This document shows, in pieces, positions 1 through 7,709 of a stretch of DNA of 54,859 bases. Origin of the DNA: Oscillospiraceae bacterium (lineage in GTDB: Bacteria > Bacillota > Clostridia > Oscillospirales > QAMX01). A program made the translations under genes and the position numbers. Each line of letters begins with the position of its first letter. Position 1 is the first letter of the stretch. The DNA lies in NCBI GenBank assembly GCA_015068345.1, contig SVKS01000006.1, positions 1 to 54,859 on the forward strand, given 5' to 3'. The notes below the pieces were generated by a model, which worked only from the letters and a program-made list of their open reading frames with translations, was not told the origin of the DNA and ran no database searches.

Positions 1-1819
1 CGCCGTAATCCCGGACAATGTCGCTGGGGTTCACGACGAATTCGGGGAAGCGCTTACCCATCTTGATGCCGTTTTCTCCCAGGATCATGCCCTGGTGAAC
101 CAGCTTCTTGAAGGGTTCCTTCACCGGGCTGATGCCCTGGTCATAAAGGAAGCGGTTCCAGATACGGGAATACATCAGATGTCCCACGGCGTGCTCGGGC
201 CCACCGATGTAAAGGTCAACCGGCAGCCAGTGCTTCAGAAGCTGGGGATCGGCCAGTTCCTTGTCGTTCTTGGGATCGATATAGCGCATGTAGTACCAGC
301 TGGAACCGGCGGAACCGGGCATGGTGGAGGTTTCGCGGGTTCCCTTCACGCCGTTTTTGTCGTACTGCTTCCATTCGGTGGCATTTTCCAGGGGAGCCTT
401 GCCGCCTTGACCCTTGTAATTGTCCAGAACCGGCAGAACCAGGGGAAGTTCTTCATCGTCCAGTACGTGGATACCGCCGTCTTCGGTGTGTACCACCGGA
501 ACCGGTTCGCCCCAGTAGCGCTGGCGGGCGAAGATCCATTCCCGGAAGTGATAGTTGACGGTGCGTTTGGCAACGCCCATGGCTTCCAGCTTGCGGGTGA
601 TGGCTTCCTTGGCTTCCAGAACCGGCATGCCGGAGAATTCTTCGGAATTCATCAGGACGTAATTTTTGTTCAGGTAGGTTTGCTTTTCCATGGCGTGATC
701 GGCGATTTCCACGTGTTCATCCTTGTGGTCAATGACCTGGATGATGGGGATGTTGTGGACTTCGGCATATTCAAAGTCACGCTGGTCGTGGGCGGGGACC
801 GCCATAACGGCACCGGTGCCGTAGCTTGCCAGCACGAAGTCGCCGATGAACAGCTGGACTTCCCGGCCGTTGACCGGGTTGATGCAGGTCAGGCCCTTCA
901 GGGGGCAACCAGTCTTGCCCTTGTTCAGTTCGGTGCGCTCCATGTCGCTCTGCTTGCGGGTGGCTTCAATGTAAGCCAAAACTTCTTCCTTGTTTTCCAC
1001 CCGGGGCAGGAGGTCCTGCACCACGTTGCCATCGGGGGCCAGCACCATAAAGGTGATGCCGTAGACGGTTTCAATGCAGGTGGTGAAGATGGAGAATTCG
1101 CCGCCGCCTACGATCTGGAACTTCAGCTCCACGCCTTCCGATTTGCCGATCCAGTTGCGCTGCATTTCCTTGGTGGATTCGGGCCAGTTGATGTCGTTCA
1201 GGCCTTCCAGCAGAGCTTCGGCGAAGGCGGGCTGGTCGATGACCCACTGCTTCATGTTTTTGCGGATGACCGGGAATCCGCCGCGTTCCGACTTGCCGTC
1301 GATGACTTCGTCGTTGGAAAGCACGCAGCCCAACTCTTCACACCAGTTCACCGGCATATCGATGTATTTGGCGTAGCCGGCTTCGTAGAGCTTTTTGAAG
1401 ATCCACTGGGTCCAGTGGTAGTATTCCGGGTCGGAGGTGGAGATGGTCTTGGAAAAGTCGTAGTCAAAACCAAGCTCGGTGAGCTGCTTCTGGAAGGTCT
1501 GGATATTAAGCTTGGTGAATTCGGCGGGGTGGTTGCCGGTATTGATGGCGTACTGTTCGGCGGGCAGACCGAAGGAGTCGTAGCCCATGGGGTGAAGGAC
1601 GTTGTAACCCTGCATGCGCTTCATGCGGGAAACGATGTCGGTGGCGGTGTAGCCTTCGGGATGGCCGGCATGCAGACCGACACCGGAGGGGTAGGGGAAC
1701 ATGTCCAGCACGTAGTACTTGGGCTTGGAAAAGTCCCACACATCGGTTTTGAAGGTTTCGTGATCGGCCCAATATTTTTGCCATTTGGGCTCAATTTCAC
1801 CGGGTACGTAGTTTTTCAT
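1..1819 (-). CDS. leuS: Leucyl-tRNA synthetase (5' part, runs off the left edge)
   Basis: Class Ia synthetase that charges tRNA-Leu in the cytoplasm. The visible 606 residues, of roughly 800 in the family, begin MKNYVPGEIEPKWQ and carry the HIGH-type signature (HAGHPEGYTATD, near residue 49) and the CP1 editing domain (GTGAVMAVPAHDQRD). The second class I signature lies near the edge as GIKMGKRFPEFVVNP, so the usual KMSKS is KMGKR here. The C-terminal anticodon-binding part is outside the window. The ATG at 1819 is preceded by ACAGGAG at good spacing and by a strong promoter. I see no T-box leader, which many Firmicutes place before leuS. The long open frame on the opposite strand is a shadow of this gene. 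Confidence 0.97.
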   Translation of the reverse strand, partial: MKNYVPGEIEPKWQKYWADHETFKTDVWDFSKPKYYVLDMFPYPSGVGLHAGHPEGYTATDIVSRMKRMQGYNVLHPMGYDSFGLPAEQYAINTGNHPAEFTKLNIQTFQKQLTELGFDYDFSKTISTSDPEYYHWTQWIFKKLYEAGYAKYIDMPVNWCEELGCVLSNDEVIDGKSERGGFPVIRKNMKQWVIDQPAFAEALLEGLNDINWPESTKEMQRNWIGKSEGVELKFQIVGGGEFSIFTTCIETVYGITFMVLAPDGNVVQDLLPRVENKEEVLAYIEATRKQSDMERTELNKGKTGCPLKGLTCINPVNGREVQLFIGDFVLASYGTGAVMAVPAHDQRDFEYAEVHNIPIIQVIDHKDEHVEIADHAMEKQTYLNKNYVLMNSEEFSGMPVLEAKEAITRKLEAMGVAKRTVNYHFREWIFARQRYWGEPVPVVHTEDGGIHVLDDEELPLVLPVLDNYKGQGGKAPLENATEWKQYDKNGVKGTRETSTMPGSAGSSWYYMRYIDPKNDKELADPQLLKHWLPVDLYIGGPEHAVGHLMYSRIWNRFLYDQGISPVKEPFKKLVHQGMILGENGIKMGKRFPEFVVNPSDIVRDYG

Positions 1820-1895
1820 TTTGCTTACTCCTGTATATCAATCGTTGGTAACTGGAATTTTGTGCATCGTTACACATCATAACGAATTACAGCTC

Positions 1896-1924
1896 ATTTT
1901 AACACAGTTAGGGGAAATAGTCAA
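1896..1924 (-). promoter_or_regulatory. leuS promoter
   Basis: Minus-strand -35 TTGACT (1924-1919), a 17-bp spacer and -10 TAAAAT (1901-1896), about 75 bp upstream of the leuS ATG. Confidence 0.75.
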
Positions 1925-1994
1925 TCGAAAAAGCCGCGTCTTTTGAAGAAAAGCAATTTTCGGGGAAATACTGGTAATTATCCGGCCTCTTTGC

Positions 1995-2097
1995 TATAAT
2001 AGGAAAAGGATTCACCGGGAACCCACCGGTTGCAACCGCCGGTTGACACATTTTAAGCCGTCGGTTGGTGGTGTGCTACCCCAAAATACGCTATACT
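1995..2097 (+). promoter_or_regulatory. Control region of the XRE gene: two -10 boxes and CGGTTG repeats
   Basis: A TGCTATAAT-type -10 box ends at 2000 and a second candidate, TATACT, lies at 2092-2097. Between them is a perfect 12-bp palindrome CGGTTGCAACCG (2027-2038), and CGGTTG recurs at 2040-2045 and 2062-2067. These repeats are a plausible operator for the XRE protein encoded immediately downstream. That link is inferred from position only. Confidence 0.45.
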
Positions 2098-2135
2098 TTG
2101 GACATCAAACAATCCAATCAAGCGGAGGAGCAAAT

Positions 2136-3110
2136 ATGATTTTGGCAGATAAGATTATCTCGCTTCGGAAAAAGAATGGCTGGTCCCAGGAGGAATTGGC
2201 CGAAAAGATGAATGTGTCCCGCCAGGCGGTGAGCAAATGGGAAGGAGCCCAGACCATCCCCGACCTGGGCAAGATTCTTCAATTGGCAAGGCTGTTTGGG
2301 GTGACCACCGACTATTTACTCAAGGACGAATTGGAAACCGCGGAGCATACCCGGGAAGACGAACAGCCGGATCTGCGTAAGATCGGTATGGAGGAAGCTG
2401 GAGTTTACCTGGAAAGTCGGGTGGCGGCGGCCAAACGAATTGCCCTGGGAGCCCTGCTTTGTATCCTGTCCCCCATTCCGCTGTTCCTTCTTGGAGGTGC
2501 CACCGAGGAAAACTGGGGTATCCATGAAGGCTTTGCCCTGGGGGTGGGACTTGTGAGCCTGATCCTGATGGTGATGGCGGCGGTGGCCCTTTTCGTTTAT
2601 ACCGGATTCCAAAATGCACCCTATGAATTCCTGGAAAAGAATGAAGATTTCGAACTGGAGTATGGTGTGGCGGGTATGGTCCGGGAAAAGCAAAAGGCAT
2701 ATCGGAAGGATTACGTGCTGGGTATGGTGATTTCGGTTTGCCTTTGTGTGATTTCCCCGGTCCCCCTGCTTTTGGGGGCTTTTGGCGGAATCGGGTTCCA
2801 GGTAGTGGCCCTGCTTTGTGTAACCATGGGCATTGTGGGATGCGGGGTCTATGGATTGGTGCGAAACGGTGTTCGTTGGGCGAGTATGCAAAAGCTTCTG
2901 CAGGAAGGGGAGTATCAGAAAAAGGAGAAGGAATCCAATTCGGTTCGTGAGACCGTCAGTTCGGTCTATTGGTTGATTCTCACCGCCATCTACCTTGGCT
3001 GGAGCTTCCTTTCCAATGATTGGCATATTACCTGGGTGGTATTTGCAGTGGGTGGAGTGTTGTTTGCAGCCCTGGACAGGGCTTGCGACCTTTGGAACAA
3101 ACGGAAATAG
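2136..3110 (+). CDS. XRE-family transcriptional regulator with six-helix membrane domain
   Basis: A 324-residue protein. Residues 1-62 form a Cro/CI helix-turn-helix (SWSQEELA-type helix 2, VSRQAVSKWE recognition helix), which should bind DNA. After a short linker come about six hydrophobic helices (roughly residues 95-120, 135-160, 195-218, 222-245, 270-290, 295-315), so the protein is probably membrane-tethered. This layout is common in Clostridia, where the signal sensed is usually unknown. The ATG at 2136 follows GCGGAGGAG at ideal spacing; a longer reading from TTG at 2043 would run through the promoter and is rejected. It is a single-gene unit ending in a terminator. Confidence 0.85.
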   Translation: MILADKIISLRKKNGWSQEELAEKMNVSRQAVSKWEGAQTIPDLGKILQLARLFGVTTDYLLKDELETAEHTREDEQPDLRKIGMEEAGVYLESRVAAAKRIALGALLCILSPIPLFLLGGATEENWGIHEGFALGVGLVSLILMVMAAVALFVYTGFQNAPYEFLEKNEDFELEYGVAGMVREKQKAYRKDYVLGMVISVCLCVISPVPLLLGAFGGIGFQVVALLCVTMGIVGCGVYGLVRNGVRWASMQKLLQEGEYQKKEKESNSVRETVSSVYWLILTAIYLGWSFLSNDWHITWVVFAVGGVLFAALDRACDLWNKRK

Positions 3111-3123
3111 GAAAGAATGATCG

Positions 3124-3154
3124 AAGGACTTCCGGAAAACGGAAGTCCTTTTTT
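3124..3154 (+). terminator. Intrinsic terminator after the XRE gene
   Basis: Perfect 11-bp stem (AAGGACTTCCG / CGGAAGTCCTT), loop AAAA-type, followed by a T-run. Confidence 0.9.
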
Positions 3155-3168
3155 GTTGAAAATTCAAA

Positions 3169-3197
3169 TTGAACCTTTGGAGAATTTGTGATATACT
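3169..3197 (+). promoter_or_regulatory. Promoter of the thioesterase gene
   Basis: -35 TTGAAC (3169-3174), 17-bp spacer, -10 TATACT (3192-3197). It overlaps the ATG at 3188, which rules that codon out as the start. Confidence 0.75.
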
Positions 3198-3223
3198 ATA
3201 GAAAATCGAAAAGGACAAGAAAA

Positions 3224-3952
3224 ATGGAAAACAAGCTTTGCAAGAATATAAAAGTACTGGCCAGCATGGCAGACAACCATGGAAAACTGAGCATTCCTGC
3301 AGTATTCTCCCTCTGCATGGATCTTGCTACCGAGCATGGGGCCATGATCAAGCTGGGGTTCGATGATCTGGCGGAAAAGGGACTTTTCTGGCTGACAACT
3401 AAAACGAAACTCAAATTTTCAATAATGCCTGGCATGCTAACCGATCTGCTGGCCGAAAGCTGGCCCGAAAAGCCGGGCAGAATCCGTTGCAACCGCTTTT
3501 ATCGCTTAACCTGTGGTGGGGAATTGGTGGCGGAGGGGAAAACCGAATGGGCCATTATCAGCAGGGAAACCGGTAAACTGATTCCTCTTTCGGAGGTCTA
3601 TCCGGAGGAACTGGTTCATCACCCCGAAGTGATATGCGAAGAACCCTTTGCCCGGATTCGGGACGACTTTGCCGGGTGCGAGGAATTGGAACGCTATAAG
3701 GTACGCTCCACCGATATCGATTTGGGTCAGCACATGAATAACGTTGCCTACGTGCGGGTGCTTTTCGGTGCCATTCCCAGCCGGGAATGGGAGGAGAAAC
3801 GAATCACGGAGGTGGAGGTGACCTTCAAATCCCAGAGCTTTGAAGGGGAAGAATTGACCATCTGCCGTCGGGAAATCGAGGATGGGTTTGAAATTGGGAT
3901 TCTCCATGCCGACGGAAAGCCTGCCGTAGTGGCGATAATCCGGTGCAAATAG
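3224..3952 (+). CDS. Acyl-ACP thioesterase (FatA/FatB-like double hotdog)
   Basis: Releases fatty acids from acyl-ACP in the cytoplasm, ending chain elongation. The 242 residues match the bacterial branch of plant-type acyl-ACP thioesterases. The N-terminal hotdog carries the opening helix (PAVFSLCMDLATEHG) and the strand GLFWLTTKTKLKF. The C-terminal hotdog has the hallmark DIDLGQHMNNVAYV, whose Asn and following residues belong to the active-site region of the family. The start at 3224 is preceded by AAAAGGACAAGAAAA, and the promoter sits directly upstream, so an earlier ATG at 3188 cannot be used. No fatty-acid genes are adjacent, so its in vivo chain length is not shown here. Confidence 0.88.
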   Translation: MENKLCKNIKVLASMADNHGKLSIPAVFSLCMDLATEHGAMIKLGFDDLAEKGLFWLTTKTKLKFSIMPGMLTDLLAESWPEKPGRIRCNRFYRLTCGGELVAEGKTEWAIISRETGKLIPLSEVYPEELVHHPEVICEEPFARIRDDFAGCEELERYKVRSTDIDLGQHMNNVAYVRVLFGAIPSREWEEKRITEVEVTFKSQSFEGEELTICRREIEDGFEIGILHADGKPAVVAIIRCK

Positions 3953-3962
3953 GATAAAGAGA

Positions 3963-3994
3963 AAAGCCAAGCTGATGGTTCAGCTTGGCTTTTT
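3963..3994. terminator. Bidirectional terminator between thioesterase and UroD-family gene
   Basis: Perfect 13-bp stem (AAAGCCAAGCTGA / TCAGCTTGGCTTT) with loop TGGT. T-runs lie on both sides, and the stop codon of the convergent gene overlaps its right edge. Confidence 0.85.
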
Positions 3995-5048
3995 ATCTTG
4001 TTTGGCGAATGCTGGGGTCATACATGGCGATAATGTTTTCCACCGGGGTGTCGTTTTGAATGTAGTGGGCGGAGGTCATGATGTAGCCCCCGTTTCGACC
4101 CAGAATGGAGATGGCGTTTTTCACTGCCGCCTGTACCTCCTCCGGGGAGCCGTGGGGGAGGGTTTCCTGAATGTCGATGCCTCCGTGGAAGCAGAGCTTA
4201 TCTCCCCAAGTACGCTTGATGACTTCAAAATCCATACCGGTGGCCCGGGGCTGCAGGGGATTGAGAATGTCGATGGGAAGCTCCGCCAGGGCGTCGATCT
4301 GCCTGGTGACCGCGCCGCAGGAATGATAAAGGATCTTTTTCCCGTGGCGCTTGATCACGGCATTCAGCCGACGGTGGTAGGGGTAAACAAACTCCTCCAG
4401 CATTTGGGGGGACATGATCAGGGTGGATTGGGTGGCAATGTCGTCGTAGGTGTAGACCAGGTCGATCTTGTCACCGGCCACTGCCATGGCCCGCTCCACA
4501 TAGTCACACCAGTAGGAACAGAGCTTATCCATGATGGCGTGGGCGAGCTCCGGGGCGGCGATCATATCCATGAGAAACTGCTCCTGTCCCCGCAGATTCC
4601 AGGCCATTTCGTAAAGGCCGCCTGCGTGGAGCTTGATGATGCGTTTTTCATGGAGAGAGCCGATCTTTTCGGGGAAGCCTGCCCAATCAAAGGCCGAAGC
4701 ATCCGGCCACTTGTCGTAGGAAGCCAAGTCGGAAAGCACCTCAACCTCCCCCAGGGGACGGGAGAGATATTCAGCGTACTCGCAAAAATCGTTTTTCACC
4801 AGACGCATGTGGGCACCATTGTGGTCGATCCAGCTGCCGTCGGGCAAAGTCTTTACCGGGGGCAGGGTGGAATCGGGGAAGACGAATTGCAGGTCGGTTT
4901 CAAAAATATCATAAAGCTCCTGTTCTCTTTTGACACCAAAGTGGGCCAGAAGGGTCCGGGTGGTGGTACCCTCGGCCCAGAAATCCACTGGACAGCGGTC
5001 AGGCTGGGTGTGGTTCAGGGCGGCCCAAACACGTTCTCGACTTGTCAT
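3993..5048 (-). CDS. Uroporphyrinogen decarboxylase (URO-D) superfamily protein, probably a methyltransferase-type member
   Basis: A 351-residue URO-D/MtaA-fold protein. The YHSCGAV segment gives the His-x-Cys-Gly zinc motif (H242, C244) seen in corrinoid methyltransferases such as MtaA and MtbA, followed by the conserved NPLQPRATGMD and LCFHGGID loops. That argues against the heme enzyme HemE, whose active site lacks this zinc motif. The ATG at 5048 follows GGAGG at 5-nt spacing; a TTG at 5063 overlaps the upstream stop and is less likely. It sits 11 bp after the GH51 arabinofuranosidase, so the two are surely co-transcribed. No corrinoid protein is encoded nearby, so the substrate is unknown. 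Confidence 0.8.
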   Translation of the reverse strand: MTSRERVWAALNHTQPDRCPVDFWAEGTTTRTLLAHFGVKREQELYDIFETDLQFVFPDSTLPPVKTLPDGSWIDHNGAHMRLVKNDFCEYAEYLSRPLGEVEVLSDLASYDKWPDASAFDWAGFPEKIGSLHEKRIIKLHAGGLYEMAWNLRGQEQFLMDMIAAPELAHAIMDKLCSYWCDYVERAMAVAGDKIDLVYTYDDIATQSTLIMSPQMLEEFVYPYHRRLNAVIKRHGKKILYHSCGAVTRQIDALAELPIDILNPLQPRATGMDFEVIKRTWGDKLCFHGGIDIQETLPHGSPEEVQAAVKNAISILGRNGGYIMTSAHYIQNDTPVENIIAMYDPSIRQTR

Positions 5049-5059
5049 AGGAGCCTCCG

Positions 5060-6556
5060 TCAATCGATGCGGATCACGTTTACCGAATGGGGCTCCAGGG
5101 TAATGGTAAGCGAGTCGGCATGGGTACCAAGATCGGTTTCGACGACCTGTACGCCCTGGTGATCCACGTCGTTGTAGGCATCCTTGCTGTCACCGTTCAG
5201 GGTGAAAAGGGTGATCTTGCCAGGGGTAGACAGGGGAATGGAGATGGTTTCGGCCTGGTCGGGGGACTTGTTTACCGCCGAAATGGCCATGCCGGGCTTG
5301 TGGGTGAAGGTGGTGGCCAGAATATCCAGGGCGTCCACGGCGCGTTCCCCGCCGCGCTTGTGGGGAACGGTCATGGTGGGCATATCACCCTCCTGCCACA
5401 GATCTACCACCCGGTCGCCCATTTGGTTCACAAACAGATCGAATACATGGTAGGTGCTGCGCAGAACGATACCCTTGTCGTGGCTGTAAATGCATCCCCG
5501 GGTGTTGACGATGGGGGCGAAGTTTGCCATGCCCACCACGTCGCAATGCCGGTTCATGGCATTCAGGAAGCAGGCGGAAAACACTGCATCTGCCATGGTA
5601 TAGATGGAGTTGTCATCGTTTTTGTCACGGGGGGTCAGGTAGCTGTCCTTGCCTACACCCAGGGGGTAGGAGTGTACCTTGGGGTGGTGCCAGGAACGAA
5701 GGTTCCACTCATCAAAGGCGATCTTGATCTTGTCATCCAGCTTCATGGCGGCCAGAATCCCCCGGACCTCATTGACCGAGTGATCGATCTTGTCGGTGAA
5801 AGCCATGCATTCCTCATAGCTGGCAGGGGAGTTTTCCTCCGGCATCATGTCCCAATACTCGTGGATGGAGATCCAGTTGAGGTAACGGCCGCAGTTCTGG
5901 AGCAGATTCAGGTTCCAGGCCACGTCGGTGAGGGCGGCGGCGGAAAGCTCGATGGTGGGATCCACGTGGGTCATCAGCTTGGCGGATTCCCGGGTCAAAA
6001 GCCCCCATTCCTCGCTGGATTTGGCACCCAATTCCCAATGACCGTAGTTTTCGTTGCCAATGGACCAGTATTTCACCGCATGGGGCTTTTCATGACCATT
6101 TGCAATGCGCCATTTGGCGTATTTGCCCTCGGTTTCCAAATTACAGTATTCCACCCAATCGCTCATTTCCTCGGCGGTGCCGGTACCGGCATTGGTGCAG
6201 ATGTAGGGTTCGCACCCAAGCTTGCGGCAAAGCTTGACGTATTCATCGGTGCCAAAGGTATTGGGATCCTCCACCCGCCATGCCTTGTCGAACATGGGGT
6301 TCCGATTGGACCCCACCGCTTCCTTCCAATGGTAGGTGGAAACGAAGCATCCACCCGGCCAGCGCAGGATGGGAATCTGGATTTTGCGCATGGCATCCAG
6401 AATATCGGTACGGAAGCCGTCCTCGTCCGAAAGGGGATGGCCCGGCTGGAAAACACCGTCGTAAACCTGGCGGTGGAAGTGTTCCAGAAAATGCCCATAC
6501 AGCATGGGATTGCGGTCCCCGATGATACGGGCAGGATTGACATGAAGCTGTAGCAT
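5060..6556 (-). CDS. Alpha-L-arabinofuranosidase, GH51
   Basis: Removes terminal alpha-L-arabinofuranosyl groups from arabinoxylan, arabinan or their oligosaccharides. No signal peptide is visible, so it acts in the cytoplasm on imported oligosaccharides. The 498 residues have the GH51 layout: a TIM barrel with LRWPGGCFVS, acid/base Glu169 in SIGNENYG, nucleophile Glu283 in IAFDEWN, then a beta-sandwich domain ending LEPHSVNVIRID. The start at 6556 follows AAGGAAGG. It is the first gene of a two-gene minus-strand operon with a URO-D family protein. Confidence 0.95.
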   Translation of the reverse strand: MLQLHVNPARIIGDRNPMLYGHFLEHFHRQVYDGVFQPGHPLSDEDGFRTDILDAMRKIQIPILRWPGGCFVSTYHWKEAVGSNRNPMFDKAWRVEDPNTFGTDEYVKLCRKLGCEPYICTNAGTGTAEEMSDWVEYCNLETEGKYAKWRIANGHEKPHAVKYWSIGNENYGHWELGAKSSEEWGLLTRESAKLMTHVDPTIELSAAALTDVAWNLNLLQNCGRYLNWISIHEYWDMMPEENSPASYEECMAFTDKIDHSVNEVRGILAAMKLDDKIKIAFDEWNLRSWHHPKVHSYPLGVGKDSYLTPRDKNDDNSIYTMADAVFSACFLNAMNRHCDVVGMANFAPIVNTRGCIYSHDKGIVLRSTYHVFDLFVNQMGDRVVDLWQEGDMPTMTVPHKRGGERAVDALDILATTFTHKPGMAISAVNKSPDQAETISIPLSTPGKITLFTLNGDSKDAYNDVDHQGVQVVETDLGTHADSLTITLEPHSVNVIRID

Positions 6557-6586
6557 AGAAATACCTTCCTTTTGCTTGATGATTAC

Positions 6587-6616
6587 AGTATAACAGAGAA
6601 ACAATCAATTGTCCAA
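6587..6616 (-). promoter_or_regulatory. Promoter of the GH51 operon
   Basis: Minus-strand -35 TTGGAC (6616-6611), 18-bp spacer, -10 TATACT (6592-6587). It fires away from the divergent reductase promoter at 6683. Confidence 0.65.
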
Positions 6617-6682
6617 TGCAGAAAATATACAATTAGCAATAATATAACAATGAGTAAAATCTCGGGGTGCGTTGATTTTTCC

Positions 6683-6711
6683 TTGCAACAGGAGTTTGAT
6701 TGGAGTATAAT
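6683..6711 (+). promoter_or_regulatory. Promoter of the aldo/keto reductase operon
   Basis: -35 TTGCAA (6683-6688), 17-bp spacer, -10 TATAAT (6706-6711). Confidence 0.75.
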
Positions 6712-6769
6712 GTTGACAAGATCATTCTGCCCGCTGGGCGGTAATATGTGAGAATAAGGGGAATTTTCT

Positions 6770-7699
6770 ATGATTTATCGTGAATTTGGGTCGTTGGGCT
6801 GGAAGGTATCGGCAGTGGGTATGGGCTGCTGGAACATTGGCGGTCAATGGGGCGAAATGACCGACGAACAGGCCGCTGAAATCATCCATGCCGCCTATGA
6901 TGCGGGGGTCAACCTCTTTGACGTGGCCGAAGCCTATGGCAACCCCCACGGTACCTCAGAACTGCGTTTGGGCCGTGCCCTGAAGGATATTCGGGACAAG
7001 GTGTATATTGTTTCCAAAATTGGTTCCTGGGGCTTCCGGCAGGGGGAAATGATCCCCAAGGGAACGGTGGACTCCATCCGCCTTTGCGGTCACGCCATCT
7101 GCGGCCGTCTGCAGACCCGCTACGTGGACGTGGTTCTGTGCCACAACGGCAGTATTGAGGATCCCAGCGTTTACATCGCTGGCTTCAACGCCCTGATGGA
7201 GGAGGGCTTCGTGAAGGCCTATGGCATTTCCACCAACAGCTTTGAGGTATTCAAGCGCTTCTACGACATGAGTGAAGGGAAGTGCCGGGTTCTGGAACTG
7301 GATTACTCGCTGATCAACCGCCAGCCGGAGGAAGAACTCCTGCCCTTCTGCAAGGAACATGGAGTGGCTGTTCTGGCCCGGGGTCCCCTGGCCCAGGGAA
7401 TCCTTTCGGGCAAATTTGATGAAAAAACCGTCTTTACCGACGACGTGCGAAAGGCCTGGAGCGAAGGCGGTGCCAAACGGGAAACCTTCCTGGCGGATCT
7501 TGCCAAGGCCCGGACTGCTATCGAGACTGCGGCGACCATTGCACCCGAGCTGGCTCCCGCCGAAGCGGCCATCCGCTACACCATTTCCCACGCCGCCGCC
7601 CCGGTGGCCATTCCCGGCATGACCAGCGTCCGCCAGGCCAAGCAAAACGCCGCCTGCGGCAACAAGCTTTTCACCCAGGAAGAACTCAAAAAGTTCTAA
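6770..7699 (+). CDS. Aldo/keto reductase
   Basis: NAD(P)H-dependent oxidoreductase of the AKR superfamily, 309 residues, a single (beta/alpha)8 barrel. The catalytic tetrad is present: Asp51 and Tyr56 in DVAEAYGN, Lys83 in IVSKIG, and His125 in VLCHNGS. The C-terminal GMTSVRQAKQN loop is the usual cofactor-phosphate region. The start follows AAGGGGAATTTTCT. It lies divergent to the GH51 operon and 10 bp before a pectate-lyase-like protein, which suggests a role in handling sugars or sugar acids released from plant polymers. The exact substrate cannot be read from the sequence. Confidence 0.93.
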   Translation: MIYREFGSLGWKVSAVGMGCWNIGGQWGEMTDEQAAEIIHAAYDAGVNLFDVAEAYGNPHGTSELRLGRALKDIRDKVYIVSKIGSWGFRQGEMIPKGTVDSIRLCGHAICGRLQTRYVDVVLCHNGSIEDPSVYIAGFNALMEEGFVKAYGISTNSFEVFKRFYDMSEGKCRVLELDYSLINRQPEEELLPFCKEHGVAVLARGPLAQGILSGKFDEKTVFTDDVRKAWSEGGAKRETFLADLAKARTAIETAATIAPELAPAEAAIRYTISHAAAPVAIPGMTSVRQAKQNAACGNKLFTQEELKKF

Positions 7700-7709
7700 G
7701 GAGTTGGAT

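Noticed and set aside
95-1882. 595-codon open frame antisense to leuS
   Set aside because: Low-complexity Gly/Val/His-rich product; mirrors the codon bias of leuS on the other strand. Similar long shadows exist opposite potD, the GH2, the 674-residue protein and the Na/Pi transporter.
1820-2042. T-box riboswitch for leuS
   Set aside because: No specifier loop or T-box consensus (UGGNACCGCG-type) in the leader; the 5' UTR is short.
2043-2135. TTG start extending the XRE protein by 31 residues
   Set aside because: The TTG is part of the promoter region, the residues have no domain value, and the ATG at 2136 has an ideal ribosome site.
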